Origin: Anisodus tanguticus
Taxonomy: Eukaryota > Streptophyta > Magnoliopsida > Solanales > Solanaceae
Assembly (NCBI GenBank): GCA_034509755.1
Contig: CM067541.1
Span: forward strand, 59,221,556 to 59,285,555
Direction of reading: 5' to 3'
DNA length: 64,000 nucleotides
The notes beneath the pieces were generated by a model that was given only the letters and a program-made list of their open reading frames with translations, did no database searches and was not told where the DNA came from. This document shows positions 58,406 to 64,000 of this stretch, piece by piece; position 1 is the first letter of the stretch; each line of letters begins with the position of its first letter. Made by a program: the position numbers and the translations under genes.

Positions 58406-61400
58406 TGTCACGACCCACCCACCTAAGTCATGATCGACGCTCAGTAAGCCTAAGCCCACCGAGCAAGCCTGAACCATTTCACGCTAAAAATTTGGCAGAG
58501 TTTCCTCTGTACCGGGAGCAATTCATAGACTCAAACCCGTCAACACTCAGTAAACAAGAACACAACATATTCTAATAACAACCTACTAAGTTCAAAAGAA
58601 CATCAGAATCCCAAATCATTGGCTTTCAAAAAACTTATAAATTCCAAGCCATTTCTTTACTAACACAAGCCAAAACAAGATCTACAAGCCCGACTTAAGG
58701 AGCAAAACTCTAGGATTTGGAGAACTAATATACTACAGTAGTCAACAAAATGATGGTACACGCGAAGCAAGTGCGAGGCTTACATGATCAGTTGTCAGCT
58801 CTGTCTAACACTCTACCTGGGTCAAAATATCGCCCTCGTCTAAATTATCTGTAGGAAAATAAAAATAAAGGGAAACGGGGTCAGTCATACCAACTGAGTG
58901 AGTAATAACATCAACCACAGTTTTTTACTTGGGAGAAGCATACATATGAAATCATACATATGAAATCATCCAATTTATAATCATCAAAAATATCTTATTT
59001 AAATCAATGTAACAATTCACGACAAAATTTGAGTTCAAGCTGGTTAAATAATCACTTCATTATGAATTTAGAGGACCCTAAGCAAGAAACAAGTAGACTT
59101 TCTGACACTATGGATTTTCCATATCCGTCTAACTACCCCGTGCCTAGGGAAGTTCTTGTCACACCCTAACCTTAGGGGGTGTGGCTGGCACCCGACGCCT
59201 GGACGGCCCGAGTGTACTACCTAAACATCATTCTAGGAATATATAATTGCCTGGGCCAACAAGATCTCAGTAATGATAACTGTGAAACAATATAATATAA
59301 GACCCTACAAATAGAAGATATCATCCTAACAAATATACATACTGAGACCGACAAGCCTATACTGAACAATTGTACAACACATGACTCGTCTACAAAGCCT
59401 CTAAAAAGAGTATCGACATGAATACATAAGTCGGGACAGGGCCCCAACATACCTAAAGCATCCAAGAGTATAAACATAATTCTGACTCGGTAATACTCCA
59501 GGAAGAGATAGAGCTCGCCAACCCAATATGATATCTACATACAAACTATCGGGGTAGATCCTTTCCTCACCTACCTGAACCTGCGCGGCATAAAACACAG
59601 TGTCCCTAAGAAAAGAGACATTAGTATGAATAATATACTGAATATGTAAGGCGGAAATAAAATATAATACTACATAATCATAAAAGAGAGAAGGATACGA
59701 GTCAATCTGAACCTCTGAGGTGTCGCATTACCATCTTAACATTGTAACCTTAATCGTTCACAAGGATCATGATTATCTCATGACCTTATATATAACGTAG
59801 TATCAACATCGTAAATCTATCTACTCAACTACCCAATCGGTCATAGCCCAATGGTCAGTACATGTCTGCCCAGCTAGTGGTAAATGACGATACATGACTG
59901 CTCATTCGATGGTAAATAATGTGACTGCCAACCAGTGGCAACCAACGATACATCACTGTCCGACTAGTGGTAGCTGCATAACTGCCCAAACATGGTCAAC
60001 ATCATATCGTACCATGCCCAAATGTGGGACTCGGTGTTATCATGCCCAGCTGCAGTGGTAATTCTTATCGGCCCAACCGACTATCGCTCGGTGGTAAATT
60101 ATATATCCGCCAAGTCGGCCTTCTCTCAGCGGTGAATACACGTCTGCCCGATCGACCATAACCTGGTGGTATGTAACTATCTGCCCAACTGGTCGTAGCT
60201 CAGTGGTAATGTTTGTCTACTCAAGCGGCCGCCCCGGTGGTAAGTCATACTATTAAGTCCATGTCCCTATTGATGTTATGTTACTTACGTACATAAATAC
60301 GTGAAGAGCCACAAGGGGCATCCAGGAACTCATCGCAATAACGTAAAATCATTACCTTATTGACTAGCATTTAGGACTATCATCCACAACTTCTCACTTT
60401 TTCTTAAAACCAAGGGAACCCTTTTATACATGGGTAAGTTCACCCTAAGAGCCATAGGTCTGAGCTTTTAATCCACCAAGAATATAATCTTTATGGTCCC
60501 GACTATCCTTTCAATGATGACATACCCATTCATTTCTATCCTTTTACTTTCATGAGACTCAACAAAACAACCTACAACATCCCTAGTCTTTGTAACACCA
60601 ACAAGGAATCATAACCATTTCATTCCCCCGTAGGAACTAACAAGTCATGACATAACCTTCCTAATTTTCACAAAACCAACAAGGGCTATGAGATGACAGC
60701 AGAACGAAATACTGTAGCGTGCGTAGACTGCTCCTGACGAGGGATAATCAAGAGTCAAGAAAACAAGCATATTTTCCATAGGCAAGATTAGAATTCTCTT
60801 TGGCGGGCGTTTCATTATGAGTCGCCATTTCACAAATATGCCAAAAGAAAGAAGAGTTTAGCCTTCACATACCTGGTTGATGATCAATACAACTCGTATT
60901 GTTTCCCGCTTGACCTACATTCATTGTAAGCAAATAAGATAATCTATATCAATATCCAATCAATGGCTTTAAGATTTCATCATTGTGACATTTTGTTAAA
61001 CACTTGGTGTGTTTACTTTATCCCATCTTATTAGTATGTCAACTTATGTTATTTTCATCTTCCTTTACAACAACCACAATTTTAACAAGATTACAACTAT
61101 CATATTCCATGAAATCTAGCCATAGTTACCTCCAAACTTCATTACAACCATCCAATAACCAATCACCACAACTATGAGGTTTATCTTAACTTTTTATGGA
61201 TTACTTTTGCCACAAGGTTACTTTAAGCTATGATGGTTTAAATACATGAGAGGTAGCAAGAATCTTACCTCTAATTAGCAAAGATTTTCTTCTACCATCT
61301 CTTCTTTGATCCTCCAAGAATCTCCAAGAATCTCTAAGAACTAAGATGATGATCCAAGGTGATCTAGTTACTTATGATGGAAGATTTACATCCTAAGCCT

Positions 61401-61620
61401 TGTAGGAGGGTCCTTTAATGATATAAGAACCTTGGGAGAGAGTTTAGGGCTCAAAGGGTCGAAGTGGTGAAAAAAAGAGGTGTGGAAGTGAAGCCACCGC
61501 TTCACTCTATTTATAGGGAGGTGGCACCACCCTTGGTCTATGCCAAGGGCTACGTCACAGAAGCCATATGCAGCCGCAGATCCAAGGGAAGTCTGAGGAA
61601 GATTGCCCCTCTACGCCAAG
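58406..61620. mobile_element. LTR-like repetitive region
   Basis: Begins TGTCACGACCCACCC, the start of a common Solanaceae LTR or repeat family. A second related start, TGTCACACCCTAACC, is at 59157. The stretch contains a degenerate tandem repeat (listed separately) and, near 61500, CTATTTATAGGGAGG. No coding domain is seen. Probably LTRs of Ty3/gypsy type, nested or partial; boundaries are uncertain. Confidence 0.45.
59836..60243. repeat. Degenerate minisatellite in LTR-like DNA
   Basis: About ten irregular units of 30-45 bp, each with a CTGCCC(A/G)-like start and a (C/A)GTGGTAA-like end, for example around 59868, 60045, 60180 and 60215. Typical of variable tracts inside plant gypsy LTRs. 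Confidence 0.65.
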
Positions 61621-62619
61621 TGTCATGATCCAAACCCGATCCTGAACGTAATAGGCATCCGATGCTATGAACAACACCGGAAGCACCTTATGAATTAATA
61701 CTATCAAGTTCCTGCTTTTCTTTCATTAAAATTTTCAATTAAGTTATAAATAACTAAGTAAAAGTCATGGTCACAAATTATGAAATAAAATCAGCGGAAG
61801 TCTGTAATAAATAAGTTGTAAAAAACATAGCAACACCCATGAGAGTCGAATAACGACCTCAACAAAATACCCACAAAATAACATTTATCTATAGAACCAC
61901 TAAGATGATAAAAGGGAACGGTATAACTTCAGGACACAACCTGAAAACTAATACTAAAAACATAAATATAGAATGGTGCCCCTCGAACAATCATGTGGGC
62001 TCATCGAATAGTCTCGAAAGCAGCAAGTTCTCTTAAGTCATAGGCTTATCACGAACCTCTCTTCTTCATTACCTGACACACCATGAAAAATAACAATGGT
62101 ATGCCTGAGTACTGGGTACTCTGTGAGTGTCTCCGGATAATAAATAATATAAAATAATATAATATTAGGTAGTAAAATAATGTAAGTAAAAGCCGTTCGA
62201 AATCCAAAGATAAAACAGTTCACCAAACTTAGAGAACCCATTAGCAGAAACCATTAAGAGAGAATTCATTCACCTCCAATCCATTATGCCATTTCTCAAG
62301 ATTAAGTCTTTAATTTATGAACTTAAGATCAACATCAAGTCACTCACAAACAACCACAATTATGACAATACAAGCCAAGTCAATGAAACGAAGGGATGTC
62401 CATTAAGCTTCATTAAAACCGCATAGAAGCATCACATCGGGGTTGTCACCCTCGATGGCTATCCTTCCTCCCGAATAGCTAGGCAAAACCATATCGGGGT
62501 CATGACCCCTTGGTGGCCACTCTTCCTCCCGAATGGCTAGGCAAACCATACTAGGATCCATATGAATTACTCTTTTCCCGAGTAACTAGGTCAAACACAT
62601 ACAATAGAATTATAGCAAA
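61621..62619. mobile_element. Second LTR-like region, cut by an L1 relic
   Basis: Starts TGTCATGATCCAAACCCG at 61621. It contains two imperfect copies of a block with ATCGGGGT(T/C)... and CTTCCTCCCGAAT(A/G)GCTAGG (about 62438-62530). It ends where the reverse transcriptase frame begins. No coding features. Confidence 0.4.
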
Positions 62620-63570
62620 ATAGCTAAATCACAAGAGTATCATTGTACCACTCCATAAGTATTCCTTGCATTTCCTATCCAATTCTTTTAATACACTTTG
62701 TGGTAGGATAAAAACTACGGTCCAAATCTTATATATTGAAAATAGCACAACATTTATGATTTGCAATCTACCTGCATATGAAAGTTGCTTACAATATCCA
62801 TTATTGATTCTATTTGTGATCTTCTCCACCAGTTGATGACATTCCATTTTACTCCACTTTTTGGATGATAAAGGAAATCCTAGATATCTGATTGGCAAAG
62901 TACCCAGTGTAAAACCAGTCTTTTCTAACATTTTGTTCTGATTGTCTTCACTCAATCCAGCCATAAATATATTGGATTTATCACAGTTTGCCTCCAGACC
63001 TGTGACTTTACTGAAGTGATCCAGTGCTTCCATCACTCTAGATATAAAATTCATTGTGCCTTTGTAAAACACCATTAAATCATCTGCAAACACCATGTGT
63101 GTTATCTTGGTTGCTTTACATATTGGGTGGAATCTGAATTCTGGTAGTTCACTCATCTTTTTTAGTGTTCTAGATATGTTCTCCATTACAATTACAAACA
63201 AAAAGGGTGACATAGGATCACCTTGTCTTAAACCCCTCTTCTCTACAAAATATTCATGTAAATGGTTCTGGAAAACCAAACCCTCTCAATGCTTCCTCTA
63301 TGAATTTCCAACTAACCATATCATATGCTTTCTTTAAATTAATCTTCATCAAACATCTTGGGGATGTCTTTCTATTATAATGTTTTAATAAATCATGACA
63401 GATTAGTACATTGTGAATCAACTATCTATTTTCCACAAAGGCTGCTTGATTCTCTGCTATTAGAACTTTTAGTGTCTTTCTTAATCTTACACATATTATT
63501 TTTTATATGCACTCGTACAACATATTGCAGCATGATATTGGTCTGAATTGGCTAGCATATTGAGGTACTT
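62620..63570 (-). pseudogene. L1-type LINE reverse transcriptase remnant
   Basis: On the minus strand, KINLKKAYDMVSW (motif A, about 63350-63310) is followed after a frame change by KRGLRQGDPMSPFLFVIVME, the catalytic HMVFADDLMVF and GLEANCDKSNIF, then LGTLPIRYLGFPLSSKKW and SYAGRLQIINVVL. These are plant L1-like reverse transcriptase motifs, different from the RTE family. Ends abruptly at about 62629 with no zinc-finger domain; upstream endonuclease absent. Confidence 0.88.
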
Positions 63571-63711
63571 ATACCTTAGGTATCAGTGACTATACACCAA
63601 TTAATACGTAATAAAATATATTTTATTTATTAATTCTTATAAGGGGTGTACATAATCAATAGTGAACAAGTAAAAATGAACGTTGAGCAGTATTTCTTCC
63701 CGTTAAAGTAG

Positions 63712-63713
<2 letters not shown>

Positions 63714-63760
<47 letters not shown>
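63714..63760. repeat. (TA)n microsatellite
   Basis: About 45 bp of uninterrupted TA repeats. Sits just left of the RTE fragment at the window end. Confidence 0.95.
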
Positions 63761-63763
<3 letters not shown>

Positions 63764-63786
63764 GGCATTACAGTAGTGGTAGTACT

Positions 63787-64000
63787 GGAGTCTTGTGCGA
63801 TAAAAACGTGCCACCAAAACTTAAAAGGCAATTTCTATAGGGTGGTGGTTAGACCGACTATATTGTATGAGGCAGAGTGTTGGCCAGTCAAGACTTCGCA
63901 CATCCAAAAGATGAAAATTGTGCAGATGAGGTTGCTGAGATGAATGTGCGGGCATACAAGGAGGGATAGGATTAGAAATAATGATATCCAGGACAGAGTG
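63787..64000 (+). mobile_element. RTE LINE fragment running off the window
   Basis: Matches 51875-52090 of the longer RTE copy by eye (CTTGTGCGATAAAAACGTGCCACC, GTGTTGGCC, AAGACTTCGCACA, GAATGTGCGGGCATACAA), with indels. It begins in the reading frame that follows the deleted catalytic region of the other copy. Confidence 0.8.

Noticed and set aside
59217..59598. Two frames of 65 and 86 codons
   Set aside because: Located in LTR-like repetitive sequence with no protein-family features.
59836..60243. CRISPR-like array
   Set aside because: Units are degenerate and of variable length with no conserved repeat and spacer pattern. The window is plant nuclear DNA.

Overview
This is a nuclear plant sequence. 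It is AT-rich and full of transposable elements, and its genes carry short GT-AG introns. The repeat types fit Solanaceae: RTE LINE tails ending in a TTG-rich stretch after a CAGACCCCAC block, LTRs opening with TGTCACGACC, and abundant Ty1/copia. Nicotiana is my best guess, but it is an inference and not a database match.

Layout. Positions 1-22,230 are a repeat-built cluster. It holds three same-strand copies (A, B, C, all minus) of a small two-exon gene for a secreted six-cysteine peptide of the pollen-allergen Ole e 6 type. The copies lie in segmental duplications of about 2.3-3.8 kb, separated and interrupted by Ty1/copia fragments, a solo LTR, a LINE tail, a CACTA end and a hAT element. 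A three-exon GPI-anchored lipid-transfer protein gene follows (22,905-24,581, plus). A single-exon gene with a PNRC-like motif is at 29,452-29,976 (minus). Next come a copia fragment (about 30.8-33.1 kb), a broken relic of the Sec24 C-terminus (33.3-35.8 kb, plus) and two adjacent Mutator-like elements with perfect 9-bp target duplications (36.15-38.41 kb). An HSP20-like single-exon gene (41,989-42,456, plus) is followed by a solo LTR, a copia gag/protease remnant, a SINE, an F-box pseudogene (minus) and a TRIM-like miniature retroelement. Degraded RTE LINE sequence lies at 51.1-52.7 kb. The five-exon gene for ribosomal protein eS24 is at 53,558-56,454 (minus). The last 6 kb are LTR-like DNA, an L1-type reverse transcriptase relic and another RTE fragment.

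Genes that look intact: three Ole e 6-like peptides, LTPG, PNRC-like, HSP20-like and eS24. They share no obvious pathway; this is ordinary plant gene order diluted by transposons. No rRNA, confident tRNA gene or CRISPR array was seen. The most informative signals are: the triplicated peptide genes, whose mature peptide is identical although introns and flanks have diverged; insertions with exact target duplications that order the history of the cluster; the two neighbouring MULEs; and the Sec24 and F-box relics. I did not find an unmistakably new system.
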